From Sphingosinicella ginsenosidimutans (lineage in GTDB: Bacteria; Pseudomonadota; Alphaproteobacteria; Sphingomonadales; Sphingomonadaceae): DNA of 64,000 nt. The DNA is taken from contig NZ_VOQQ01000001.1 of assembly GCF_007995055.1 (NCBI RefSeq), forward strand, positions 1,116,001 through 1,180,000, given 5' to 3'. Positions 36,026 to 49,575 of the stretch are shown one piece after another. The position numbers and the translations under genes are program-made. Each line of letters begins with the position of its first letter. Position 1 is the stretch's first letter. The notes below the pieces were generated by a model, which worked only from the letters and a program-made list of their open reading frames with translations, had not been told where the DNA came from and made no database searches.

Positions 36026-38074
36026 ATGGGCGACATTCCGGCGGGCTTCGCGGCGATCCACCGGCACGGCTTCGTTCGCGTGGCCGCGGCGACGCCGCGC
36101 GCTTCCGCCGGGGACGTCGCCTTCAACGTCGACCAGGCGATCGCGCTTGCGCGCGAGGCGCATGAGCGAAAGGTCGATCTCGTCGTCTTTCCCGAGCTCA
36201 ACCTCTCCTCCTATGCCGTCGACGACCTCTTCCTGCAGGACGCCTTTCTCGACGCGGTGGAGCAGGGGATCGCGCGCCTCGCCGCCGAGACCGCGAGGCT
36301 CGCGCCGGTGCTGCTGGTCGGGGCGCCGGTCAGGAAGACAGGGCGGCTCCACAATTGCGCGGTGGTCATGTCGAGAGGCGCGATCCTCGGCGTCGTGCCG
36401 AAGAGCTTCCTCCCCAATTACCGCGAATATTACGAGAAGCGCTGGTTCGCGTCGGGCCTTGGCCTCGACGGAGAGAAGATCGCGCTGGCCGGACAGAACG
36501 CGCCCTTCGGCCCCGACCTGCTCTTCGCCGCCGACGAGATTGCGGACTTCGTCTTCCATGTCGAGATTTGCGAGGATTTCTGGGCGCCGGCCCCGCCATC
36601 GACGCAGGGCGCGCTTGCCGGCGCGCTGATCCTCGCGAATCTCTCGGCATCGAACATCACCATCGGCAAGGCGGACGAGCGCGCCCTGCTGTGCGCCAGC
36701 CAGTCGGCACGCTGTGCCGCCGCCTATGTCTTTTCGGCCTCGGGGCCGGGCGAGAGCACGACCGATCTCGCCTGGGACGGGCAGGGATCAATCTACGAGC
36801 TTGGCGAGCTGCTCGCCGCCTCGTCGCGGTTCGAGGCCGATCCCGAGCTGTGCGTCGCCGATATCGACCTCCAGCGCCTGCGGCTCGAGCGGCTGCGCAC
36901 CGGCACCTTCGCCGACGCCGCCCGCGCCGCCGGCTTTCCGGAAAAAGGGTTCCGCCGCATCGGCTTTTCCCACCCGCCGGCTGCTGGCGATATCGGGCTC
37001 GAACGGACGCTGCGCCGCTTTCCCTATGTTCCCAACCGCCCCGAGCAGCTCGACCAGGATTGCTACGAGGCGTTCAACATCCAGGTCCAGGGCCTGGCCC
37101 GGCGGTTCCAGGCGACCAACGGCCGCCGGCTCGTCATCGGCGTGTCGGGCGGCCTCGATTCCACCCACGCGCTCATCGTCGCCGCCAAGGCCTGCGACAC
37201 GCTCGGGCTGGATCGAAGCGCGATCCTCGGATTCACCATGCCGGGCTTTGCGACCGGCGAGGCGAGCAAGGCCAATGCCCACGCGCTGATGAAGACGCTG
37301 GGCGTCACGGCGGCCGAAATCGACATCCGCCCCGCCGCCCGCCAGATGCTCGCCGACATGGGCCACCCCTTCGCCGGTGGGGAGCCGGTCTATGACGTGA
37401 CGTTCGAGAACGTGCAGGCGGGGCTTCGCACCGACTATCTCTTCCGGCTCGCCAACCAGCATGACGGCTTCGTCGTCGGCACCGGCGACCTGTCCGAGAT
37501 CGCGCTCGGCTGGTCCACCTACGGCGTCGGCGACCAGATGAGCCATTACGGCGTCAATGCCGGCGTGCCCAAGACATTGATCCAGTATCTGATCCGCTGG
37601 GCGATCCGCACCGGCCAGTTCGATCCCGAGACCGACAAGGTGCTCCGGTCGATCCTTGACGCCAAGATCACGCCGGAGCTGGTGCCCGGCGCCGACGCGG
37701 AGGGGACCGAGGAGCGGATCGGCCCCTATGAGCTGCACGATTTCTTCCTCTACCACATCCTGCGCAGCGGCCAGCCGCCGTCCAAGGTGGCCTTCCTCGC
37801 CTGGCAGGCCTGGCGGGACAAAGGCGCGCATCTGTGGCCGCACGATTATCCCGAAGCGCTGAAGCGCGACTACGACCTCGCGACGATCCGCAAATGGCTG
37901 GAGGTCTTCCTCTTCCGGTTCTTCCAGATCTCGCAGTTCAAGCGCAGCGCCAGCCCCAATGCCCCGAAGGTCTCCTCGGGCGGCGCGCTCTCCCCGCGCG
38001 GCGACTGGCGCGCGCCGAGCGACGGCACTGCGGCGCCCTGGCTGGACGAGCTGAAGGCGGCGTTCGACGAATGA
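36026..38074 (+). CDS. nadE: glutamine-dependent NAD+ synthetase
   Basis: A 682-residue two-domain enzyme making NAD+ from deamido-NAD+ in the last step of the pathway. The N-terminal nitrilase-like glutaminase has its triad at Glu57, Lys126 and Cys182. The C-terminal synthetase has the PP-loop SGGLDST at 374-380. The length matches the long type known from Mycobacterium (about 680 residues), in which ammonia passes through a tunnel between the domains. GGAGG lies at 36015-36019. The ATG at 36026 is preferred over a TTG three bases earlier. The 164-base gap upstream holds the divergent promoters. Confidence 0.95.
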   Translation: MGDIPAGFAAIHRHGFVRVAAATPRASAGDVAFNVDQAIALAREAHERKVDLVVFPELNLSSYAVDDLFLQDAFLDAVEQGIARLAAETARLAPVLLVGAPVRKTGRLHNCAVVMSRGAILGVVPKSFLPNYREYYEKRWFASGLGLDGEKIALAGQNAPFGPDLLFAADEIADFVFHVEICEDFWAPAPPSTQGALAGALILANLSASNITIGKADERALLCASQSARCAAAYVFSASGPGESTTDLAWDGQGSIYELGELLAASSRFEADPELCVADIDLQRLRLERLRTGTFADAARAAGFPEKGFRRIGFSHPPAAGDIGLERTLRRFPYVPNRPEQLDQDCYEAFNIQVQGLARRFQATNGRRLVIGVSGGLDSTHALIVAAKACDTLGLDRSAILGFTMPGFATGEASKANAHALMKTLGVTAAEIDIRPAARQMLADMGHPFAGGEPVYDVTFENVQAGLRTDYLFRLANQHDGFVVGTGDLSEIALGWSTYGVGDQMSHYGVNAGVPKTLIQYLIRWAIRTGQFDPETDKVLRSILDAKITPELVPGADAEGTEERIGPYELHDFFLYHILRSGQPPSKVAFLAWQAWRDKGAHLWPHDYPEALKRDYDLATIRKWLEVFLFRFFQISQFKRSASPNAPKVSSGGALSPRGDWRAPSDGTAAPWLDELKAAFDE

Positions 38075-38111
38075 TTCCGCTCGGGACGCACATCCGGGAC
38101 CACGGCCGAAG

Positions 38112-39203
38112 CTAGAGCGGCAATTCGAGCTCCTGCACCGGCGGCGCGCCGACCTTCGTGTCGAGCTTCGACAAAGTGAGCCCCATCAGCCGCACGCCCT
38201 TCGCCACCGGAAGCAGCGTGCGCAGCAGCGCGCAGCCGATCTCCAGGAACTCCGCGCGGCCGTGCACCGGGCGATCAAGCGTGCGGGCCCGCGAGACGAT
38301 CTGGAAGTCGCGATATTTGACCTTGAGGGTGACGGTGCGGCCGGAAAGGCCCTTGTCCGTCACCCGGCGCCAGACGGTCTGGCTGATCCGGTCGAGCTCG
38401 GCGACGAGGTCCGCCTCGTCGCTCAGGTCGTCGAAGAAGGTGTCCTCCGCGCCGATCGACTTGTAGGGCCGGTCCGGCCGCACCTGCCGGTGGCAGATGC
38501 CGCGCGCGAGATCGTGGAAATATTGGCCGCTGCTTCCGAAATTGTGCTGCAGGAAGGCGAGGCTCTGCGCGCGCAGATCGGACCCGGTCTCGATTCCGAG
38601 CCGGGCCATCTTCTCCGCCGTACGCGGCCCGACGCCATGGAATCGCGAAACCGGGAGTCCCGCGACGAACGCCTCGCCCTTGCCCGGCGGGATGACGCAC
38701 AGGCCGTCGGGCTTGTTCTGGTCGCTGGCGAGCTTGGCGAGGAATTTGTTGTAGGAGACGCCGGCGCTCGCGGTGAGGCCCGTTTCAGCGCGGATGCGCG
38801 CGCGAATCTCCTCCGCGATGCGCGTGGCGACGCCGATGCCCTTCAAATCCTCGGTGACGTCGAGATAGGCCTCGTCGAGGCTGAGCGGCTCGACGAGCGG
38901 CGTATAGTCGAGGAAGATCGCCCGGATCTGCTGCGAGACCGCGCGATAGGCGTCGAATCGCGGCTTCACGAAGACGAGGTCGGGACAGCGGCGGAGCGCG
39001 GTGACCGATGGCATGGCCGAGCGGACGCCATAACGGCGCGCCTCGTAGCTCGCCGCGGCGACGACACCGCGGTGCATGCCGCCCACCGCAACCGGCTTTC
39101 CCCTGAGCGCAGGATCGTCGCGCTGCTCGACCGAGGCGTAGAAGGCATCCATGTCGACATGGATGATCTTGCGGACAGGCGAGCTTTCGGGCACGGCGTT
39201 CAC
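38112..39203 (-). CDS. dinB: DNA polymerase IV (Y family)
   Basis: A 363-residue translesion polymerase. Catalytic acids are present: Asp17 in IIHVDMDAFYASVEQRD, and Asp110 and Glu111 in SLDEAYLDV. The GVSYNKFLAKLASDQNKPDG segment and a helix-hairpin-helix region (VGPRTAEKMARLGIETGSDL) follow. The last residues, QELELPL, could be the beta-clamp binding motif. I find no LexA-type direct repeat (GTTC-N7-GTTC or GAAC-N7-GAAC) upstream, so SOS control is not evident. It is convergent with nadE and divergent from the CrtY-like gene. Confidence 0.95.
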   Translation of the reverse strand: MNAVPESSPVRKIIHVDMDAFYASVEQRDDPALRGKPVAVGGMHRGVVAAASYEARRYGVRSAMPSVTALRRCPDLVFVKPRFDAYRAVSQQIRAIFLDYTPLVEPLSLDEAYLDVTEDLKGIGVATRIAEEIRARIRAETGLTASAGVSYNKFLAKLASDQNKPDGLCVIPPGKGEAFVAGLPVSRFHGVGPRTAEKMARLGIETGSDLRAQSLAFLQHNFGSSGQYFHDLARGICHRQVRPDRPYKSIGAEDTFFDDLSDEADLVAELDRISQTVWRRVTDKGLSGRTVTLKVKYRDFQIVSRARTLDRPVHGRAEFLEIGCALLRTLLPVAKGVRLMGLTLSKLDTKVGAPPVQELELPL

Positions 39204-39312
39204 GCTTTGTGCCTATAGCGGACGCCGCGCCACGGCACAGTCCCAAAATGACGCGGCGACACGTGCGGCGCCATGGCGTCAACCGCGCGCGATGCGCTAA
39301 AGGCGGAGGGTT

Positions 39313-40422
39313 ATGCCGAGGGGAACGAGGGACGGCATCCTGATCGCCGGTGGCGGCGTCGCAGGATGCCTCGCGGCGCTGGCGATGGCGCGCCTGCGGC
39401 CGGACGTGCCGCTGCTGATCGTCGAGGAGCAGGCGCGATTCGGCGGCCCCGGCGCACAGATTCTGTGCCTCGATGGTCTGGACGAGGCAGCCCGTGCGCT
39501 TGGCGAAGCCGCCGCGACGGCGGCCTGGCCGGGCCTTTATCTCGCCCTCCCCGGCAAAAGCCGGAAGCTCAAGGCGCCGCTCGCCTGCATCGGCGGCGAT
39601 GGGCTCCACGCGATCATGGTCGAGACACTGCGGCCCGACCAGTATCTGCTCGGCACGAAGGTGGTCGCCTTGCGCGACGATGCGCTCGTCCTCGATGGCG
39701 GCGAGACGATCAAGGCCGAAGGCGCGATCGACGCCCGGGGCGCCGCCAACCTGTCGATGCTCGAATTGCTCTACGAGGCGCGGACGGAGCGGGAGGTTGA
39801 GCTGGCCGCGCCGCACGGCGTGGATCGACCTGTGCTGATCGATGCCACGGTGCCGCGGGCCGGTCCGGGCCATATCGAGGTCACACCCGTTGGCGATCGA
39901 GCGCTCCGCATCGCCGATATCGTGTCATCAGAGCGGGCGCAGGGCGATGCCGAGGCGGGCGCGCGGATCGATTCCTATCTTGCGGCGCGCGGCTGGCGCG
40001 TTGTCGAGGTGCTGGCGGAGCGCACGCTGTCGCGGCCGCTGCCGATCGGCGGCGACTTCGCCGCCTTCTGGCGCATCGGCGGCGCGCGGGTCGCCAGGCT
40101 CGGGCTGCGAGGCGGCTTCCTGGATCCCCTGAACGGGACGACCGCAGCCGACGCCCTTCGCAACGGCGCCCTGCTCGCGCGGCAGCGGGACTTTTCCGGC
40201 GCCGCGCTTCACGACCTGTTCGAGGCCTCCGCGCGGCAAGCCTGGCGCCGCCGCGAACCGCGCCGGGCGATCAATGCGGCGATCGCGGCCGCCCCGCCCG
40301 AGACCCGCCTCGCGCTGTTCGACCGCCTCTACGGGCTCGATGCCGGGACGGTGACACGGCTGCTGTCCGAGCGGACGGGCCTTGCGGACCGGATGCGGAT
40401 CCAGCGCGCGCTGCGCGGCTGA
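39313..40422 (+). CDS. divergent lycopene beta-cyclase homologue (CrtY-like), catalytic residue changed
   Basis: A 369-residue flavoprotein with a dinucleotide-binding start (GILIAGGGVAGCLAALAMAR). Its overall similarity to bacterial CrtY includes AAPHGVDRPVLIDATV at about 165-180, a C-terminal GLRGGFLDPLNGTTAADALR that parallels the GLFHPTTGYSLPDA segment, and a PLPIGGDF stretch. Key CrtY features are altered. The segment that is normally 'LLIEDT-Y' reads LRIADIV, so the essential Glu is Ala201, and the 'HTWSFHD' segment reads AQILCLDGLD. It may be inactive or act on another substrate. No other carotenoid gene lies in the window. Confidence 0.72.
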   Translation: MPRGTRDGILIAGGGVAGCLAALAMARLRPDVPLLIVEEQARFGGPGAQILCLDGLDEAARALGEAAATAAWPGLYLALPGKSRKLKAPLACIGGDGLHAIMVETLRPDQYLLGTKVVALRDDALVLDGGETIKAEGAIDARGAANLSMLELLYEARTEREVELAAPHGVDRPVLIDATVPRAGPGHIEVTPVGDRALRIADIVSSERAQGDAEAGARIDSYLAARGWRVVEVLAERTLSRPLPIGGDFAAFWRIGGARVARLGLRGGFLDPLNGTTAADALRNGALLARQRDFSGAALHDLFEASARQAWRRREPRRAINAAIAAAPPETRLALFDRLYGLDAGTVTRLLSERTGLADRMRIQRALRG

Positions 40423-40467
40423 ACTGCGCGCGGACCCAGTTCATCCGCCGTTCAGCCCCACTCGTGT

Positions 40468-40484
40468 GACAATGTAACATTGTC
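40468..40484. promoter_or_regulatory. operator-like perfect palindrome
   Basis: GACAATGTAACATTGTC has perfect 7-base arms around TAA, and outer TG/CA bases extend the symmetry at one step's distance. Its right end is 18 bases before the ATG of the VWA gene and overlaps the expected promoter or start region, so a repressor (for example TetR-type) is a reasonable guess. No regulator gene is adjacent. Confidence 0.55.
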
Positions 40485-40502
40485 GCATGGAGGGAGGGAC
40501 GC

Positions 40503-42245
40503 ATGCGTGCATTGGCTTTCGCGACCGTCACCGCGCTGTTGCTGAGCGGGCTTCCGCCGGCCCCGCCACCACCGCTTGCCGCGCAGAGCGCGGAACGGGC
40601 CGCCGCGATCGACGATCCGGACATGCTGTGCCGTCCCTTCCTCGCGGGCGGGGACGACCCGGATCGCTATGCGGCTGGCCGCGGGCGGTCAGGACGCGCG
40701 ACGGGTTTCGTGCCTTCGGCGCCGCCACCACCACCGCCATCGATGGTTCTCCCCCAAGCCAGGGTGACTGGGACGCGGCCGTCCCAGCCAGGCCTCGTTG
40801 CGGGCAGCCCGATACGGCAATTGGAGGATCGCGAGCGTTATCGGGGCGAGGCGGTGGCCAACGTTCAGGCCGTTGCCGACGCGCCGGTTTCGACCTTCTC
40901 GATCGATGTCGACACCGGCTCCTACGCCAATGTCCGGCGGATGCTGAACGCCGGGCGGATGCCGCCGGCAGCCGCGGTGCGGACCGAGGAGATGCTCAAT
41001 TACTTCCGCTACGATTATCCGCGTCCCGAGGATCGGTCGCGGCCGTTCAGCATCACCACGGACATGACGACCACCCCGTGGAATGCGAATACGCGGCTGC
41101 TGCGCGTCGGGCTTCGCGGCTATGATCTGCCGCGCGCGGGACGCCCCCCGGCCAATCTGGTCTTCCTGGTCGATACGTCGGGATCGATGTGGAGCCGCGA
41201 CAAGCTGCCGCTCGTCCAGTGCGCGCTTGCCCTGCTCGCCCACCAGCTCGGCCCGCGCGATCGGGTTTCGATCGTCGCCTATGCCGGCTCGGCCGGCCTC
41301 GTCCTCGCGCCCACCAACGATCGGGGTGCGATCCTCAATGCCCTGAAGCGAATGGAGGCCGGCGGATCGACCGCGGGCGCGGCCGGCATCGAGCTCGCCT
41401 ACCGCATCGCCCGCCAGAGCATGATCGAGGGCGGGGTCAACCGCGTCCTTCTCGCCACCGACGGCGATTTCAATGTCGGCGTCTCGAACAGCGATGCGCT
41501 GGTCAACATGGTCGAGCGCGAGCGCGAGTCCGGGATCACGCTGACCACGCTCGGCTTCGGCACCGGCAATTACAACGAGGCGATGATGGAGCAGATCGCC
41601 GATCACGGAAACGGCAACTACGCCTATATCGACAGCCCCCGCGAGGCGCAGAAGGTGCTTCAGGACGAGCTGTCGGCAACGCTCTTCACGATCGCCAGGG
41701 ACGTGAAGATCCAGGTCGAGTTCAACCCGGCCTATGTGAGCGAATATCGGCTGATCGGCTATGAGAACCGGGCGCTTCGGGAGGAGGATTTTTCAAACGA
41801 CGCGGTCGATGCCGGCGATATCGGTGCCGGCCACCAGGTGACCGCGCTTTACGAGATCGTGCCGGCGGGGTCGCAGGGCTGGCTGCCCGACCGCCGCTAC
41901 GCCGCGAACCGGCGTGCCGAGGGCGAGGGCGTCGGCAATGACGAGGCCGCGTTCCTGCGGCTCCGCTACAAGCTGCCGGGCGAGGAACGATCGCGGCTGA
42001 TCGAGCAGCCGGTGCGCGCGAGCCTGATCCGGTCCGCCCGCGCGCCGGCGGGAGACAGCGCTTTCGCCGCCGCCGTCGCGGCCTATGGCCAGCTGTTGCG
42101 CGGAGACACCAATTTGGGCGGCTTCACCTTCGCCGATGCACGATCGCTCGCCGCCCGCAATGCCGGCGACAATTACTGGCGGCGGGAATTCCTGCAGCTC
42201 GCCGAACTGGCGCAGCGGCACGGGTCAGCCGACCGGGATCGGTAG
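40503..42245 (+). CDS. secreted von Willebrand factor A domain protein (YfbK-like)
   Basis: A 580-residue protein with a signal peptide (about 1-27) and Pro-rich linker. The N-terminal conserved region of YfbK-type proteins (FSIDVDTGSYANVRRMLNAG) is at about 132-151. A VWA domain lies at about 218-390 with MIDAS motif DTSGSM at 224-229 and later Thr and Asp residues (LLATDGDFNVG). A C-terminal DUF3520-like part completes it. VWA domains bind metal and partner proteins; the function of this group is unknown. GGAGGGAGGG lies directly upstream of the ATG. A strong palindrome sits at the promoter position. Confidence 0.9.
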   Translation: MRALAFATVTALLLSGLPPAPPPPLAAQSAERAAAIDDPDMLCRPFLAGGDDPDRYAAGRGRSGRATGFVPSAPPPPPPSMVLPQARVTGTRPSQPGLVAGSPIRQLEDRERYRGEAVANVQAVADAPVSTFSIDVDTGSYANVRRMLNAGRMPPAAAVRTEEMLNYFRYDYPRPEDRSRPFSITTDMTTTPWNANTRLLRVGLRGYDLPRAGRPPANLVFLVDTSGSMWSRDKLPLVQCALALLAHQLGPRDRVSIVAYAGSAGLVLAPTNDRGAILNALKRMEAGGSTAGAAGIELAYRIARQSMIEGGVNRVLLATDGDFNVGVSNSDALVNMVERERESGITLTTLGFGTGNYNEAMMEQIADHGNGNYAYIDSPREAQKVLQDELSATLFTIARDVKIQVEFNPAYVSEYRLIGYENRALREEDFSNDAVDAGDIGAGHQVTALYEIVPAGSQGWLPDRRYAANRRAEGEGVGNDEAAFLRLRYKLPGEERSRLIEQPVRASLIRSARAPAGDSAFAAAVAAYGQLLRGDTNLGGFTFADARSLAARNAGDNYWRREFLQLAELAQRHGSADRDR

Positions 42246-42262
42246 CCCGGCCGCCGGCGGCT

Positions 42263-42643
42263 TCAGGACCAGTCCTGCGTGACCGCCGCGGCGGGCGCCG
42301 GCTCATCGACGACCAGGATGAGGCGGTTGGCGTGATCGCTATACTGGGTGACGATGTTGATCCCCGCATCGCCCAGCGCGGCGGCGATCCGGCCGAGCTC
42401 ACCCGCCCGCTCCTGATCGAGCCGGCGGATCAGGACCTCGCGAACGCCGGCCACGCGAAGCCCTGCCGCTTCGGCGGCACGGCGCGCGCCTTCGCCGTCC
42501 TCCACCAGGAAATGGGCCTGGCCGACGCCGTCCACCGTGAACACGCCGCCACCCTCCAGGCTGACCCCGGCGCCGCCGAGCGCGCGCCCGAAGCGGGCGA
42601 GAGCGCCGGGCTCGTCGGGCAGGAGGACGTGGATGTCGTACAT
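42263..42643 (-). CDS. tandem ACT-domain protein
   Basis: A 126-residue protein with two ACT-like units: DIHVLLPDEPGALARFGRAL at the N-terminus and ELGRIAAALGDAGINIVTQY in the second half. ACT domains bind amino acids or similar small molecules for regulation; stand-alone pairs have mostly unknown roles. It is five bases downstream of gyrB on the same strand and so probably shares its transcript. There is no catalytic domain. Confidence 0.85.
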   Translation of the reverse strand: MYDIHVLLPDEPGALARFGRALGGAGVSLEGGGVFTVDGVGQAHFLVEDGEGARRAAEAAGLRVAGVREVLIRRLDQERAGELGRIAAALGDAGINIVTQYSDHANRLILVVDEPAPAAAVTQDWS

Positions 42644-42648
42644 GCGGG

Positions 42649-46162
<3,514 letters not shown>

Positions 46163-46193
46163 GGTGGTTGCGTCCGGCCAGACCGAGGTCCGG

Positions 46194-46586
46194 ATGCGGA
46201 TCGTCATCGAAAATCCGGTTCCCGGCGTCGCGCACAGCCTTCAGGCGAAGGACGGCGGTCCGCTCGACCCAAAGGCATCGGCCGCCGGCGGTCCGATCGC
46301 CTTCGATTTTGCGATCCGCATCGCGCCCGGGCCGAAATTCTTCGGCGACCAGGTCCGCCGCGAGGGACCGGCGCGGCGCTTCGTCTATGTGCGGATCGGG
46401 CAGCTGGCCGGCGATCCGGCGTCGCCCTGGAACCGGCGGATGAAGATCGACATCCACGACATTCCAGCTCCCCTGCTCGACAAGGCACGTGCGGGCGCGA
46501 CGATCGTCGGCACGATCGACGGCACCGCCAAGGATGGAAGCCCCGCCTGCGCGACGATCCGGCCGGTGCGATGGCGCGTCGTCTAG
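46194..46586 (+). CDS. DUF5990 family protein
   Basis: A 130-residue cytoplasmic protein starting MRIVIENPVPGVAHSLQAKD, with a conserved later stretch RRFVYVRIGQLAGDPASPWN followed by RRMKIDIHDI, the pattern I know as DUF5990. Function unknown. The ATG at 46194 has GAGGT close upstream and matches family length. A GTG at 46164 is possible but adds ten unconserved residues. It follows the secreted protein gene by 31 bases on the same strand. Confidence 0.82.
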   Translation: MRIVIENPVPGVAHSLQAKDGGPLDPKASAAGGPIAFDFAIRIAPGPKFFGDQVRREGPARRFVYVRIGQLAGDPASPWNRRMKIDIHDIPAPLLDKARAGATIVGTIDGTAKDGSPACATIRPVRWRVV

Positions 46587-46609
46587 ATTTGCGCCTGCGT
46601 TCGACATAG

Positions 46610-48418
<1,809 letters not shown>

Positions 48419-48432
48419 AGGAAGGAACGGGA

Positions 48433-48843
48433 ATGTTCGTCGCGCTCGAGGACAAGGTGTTCGTATCGCGCCAGATCGCGCCAGGCGACGTCGCCGATGC
48501 GGCGCGGGCGGGAATCGCGACGATCGTCAACAACCGCCCCGACGGCGAGGCGGCCGGCCAGCCTTCGGGTGCCGAGATCGAGGCGGCGGCGAGGGCCGCC
48601 GGGCTCGCCTATGTCCATATTCCGGTCGCGGGCGGATTTTCCGAGGCGCAGGTCGCGGCGATGGCGGAGGCGCTCGACGCCGGATCCGGCCCCGTGCTCG
48701 CCTTCTGCGCGAGCGGGACGCGATCGACCTATTTGTGGGCGCTTGCCCGCGCCCGTGCCGGGGCGGACGCGGATGGGCTCATCGCCAGGGCCCGGGCGGC
48801 GGGCTATGATCTGACGGCGCTTCGTCCGTATCTGGTTCGCTGA
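48433..48843 (+). CDS. TIGR01244-type phosphatase/sulfurtransferase-fold protein
   Basis: A 136-residue protein of the DUF442/TIGR01244 group, related to dual-specificity phosphatases and to the N-terminal part of Blh. The signature CASGTRS, with Cys92 and Arg97, is the active-site loop. VSRQIAPGDV near the start and the TIVNNRPDGEAAGQPS stretch are typical. Proposed roles include sulfide or persulfide handling and phosphatase activity. I use the ATG at 48433, with GGAAGGA upstream, over one at 48415 that overlaps the recQ stop. Its last 65 bases overlap the convergent DUF2007 gene. Confidence 0.85.
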   Translation: MFVALEDKVFVSRQIAPGDVADAARAGIATIVNNRPDGEAAGQPSGAEIEAAARAAGLAYVHIPVAGGFSEAQVAAMAEALDAGSGPVLAFCASGTRSTYLWALARARAGADADGLIARARAAGYDLTALRPYLVR

Positions 48844-49033
48844 GCACCGCCCGCGCCTCGGCAAGATCGTCCTCGTCGACCATCAGCCGCACCGGCACCA
48901 CGCCGAGATCGAAGCCGCCCCAGTTCATGTTCGTATCGAACAGGACGGACATGATCCCCGCCGCCTCGAGCCGGCCGCGCGCCAGCGCCGCCTCGAACCC
49001 GGTGAAGAACTTCGCGGCTTCGACCAGTGCCAC
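48779..49033 (-). CDS. DUF2007 (putative signal-transducing) protein
   Basis: An 84-residue protein with the DUF2007 pattern: FFTGFEAALARGRLEAAGIM near the start, then VPVRLMVDEDDLAEARAVL, a small ferredoxin-like fold also seen at the end of larger regulators. Function unknown. The start is GTG, two bases after the stop of the DUF924 gene, so translation is coupled to it. Its 3' 65 bases are antisense to the end of the TIGR01244 gene, an unusually long convergent overlap. Confidence 0.75.
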   Translation of the reverse strand: MALVEAAKFFTGFEAALARGRLEAAGIMSVLFDTNMNWGGFDLGVVPVRLMVDEDDLAEARAVLSEPDTDEAPSDHSPPPGPWR

Positions 49034-49035
49034 GG

Positions 49036-49575
49036 CTACCAGGGAAAGACGTCGCCGGCCGCCGTCTCGATCGCGGTCGGCTTGCGGCCGAGGACCGCAT
49101 TGCGATGGGGGAAGCGGCCGAACCGTTCGATCACGTCGTGGTGCAGCCGCGCATATTTGAGCAATTCGGGATCGCCGAGCGCGGTGAAGAGAAGCAGCGA
49201 CTGGCGCTGGTCGGCGCGATCCTCGCTATGCTCGAACGGCATGTAGAGGAAACCGCGCCGCTGTGACGCCATGCCGTCGTCATAGCCGCGCTCGATCGCC
49301 CCCTTCGCCACCGCGAGCGCGAGCGGATCGGTCGAGAATTGATCGGCATGGCCGCGGAACATGTTGCGTGGGAACTGATCGAACAGGATGACGGCGGCGA
49401 GCGCGTGATCGGCCGAGCCGAGCAGTTCCGCGGGCGTGCGATCGCGCTCGGCACGCCACAGCGGCTCGAACCTCTCGCGGATCTCGGCATCGAAAGCGGG
49501 CGAGCCGCGCCACCAATCGTCCCAGCTCTTCGAGAACCAGAAATCCAGCACCTCGCGCGTCCAGGGCAGGCTCAT
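49036..49575 (-). CDS. DUF924 family protein
   Basis: A 179-residue, largely helical protein with the DUF924 hallmarks: VLDFWFSKSWDDWW at the start, VILFDQFPRNMFRG in the middle, and FLYMPFEHSEDRADQ. The fold is TPR-like. No biochemical role is established. It overlaps the tldD stop by four bases (ATGA) and is followed closely by the DUF2007 gene, forming a tight three-gene set behind tldD. Confidence 0.9.
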   Translation of the reverse strand: MSLPWTREVLDFWFSKSWDDWWRGSPAFDAEIRERFEPLWRAERDRTPAELLGSADHALAAVILFDQFPRNMFRGHADQFSTDPLALAVAKGAIERGYDDGMASQRRGFLYMPFEHSEDRADQRQSLLLFTALGDPELLKYARLHHDVIERFGRFPHRNAVLGRKPTAIETAAGDVFPW

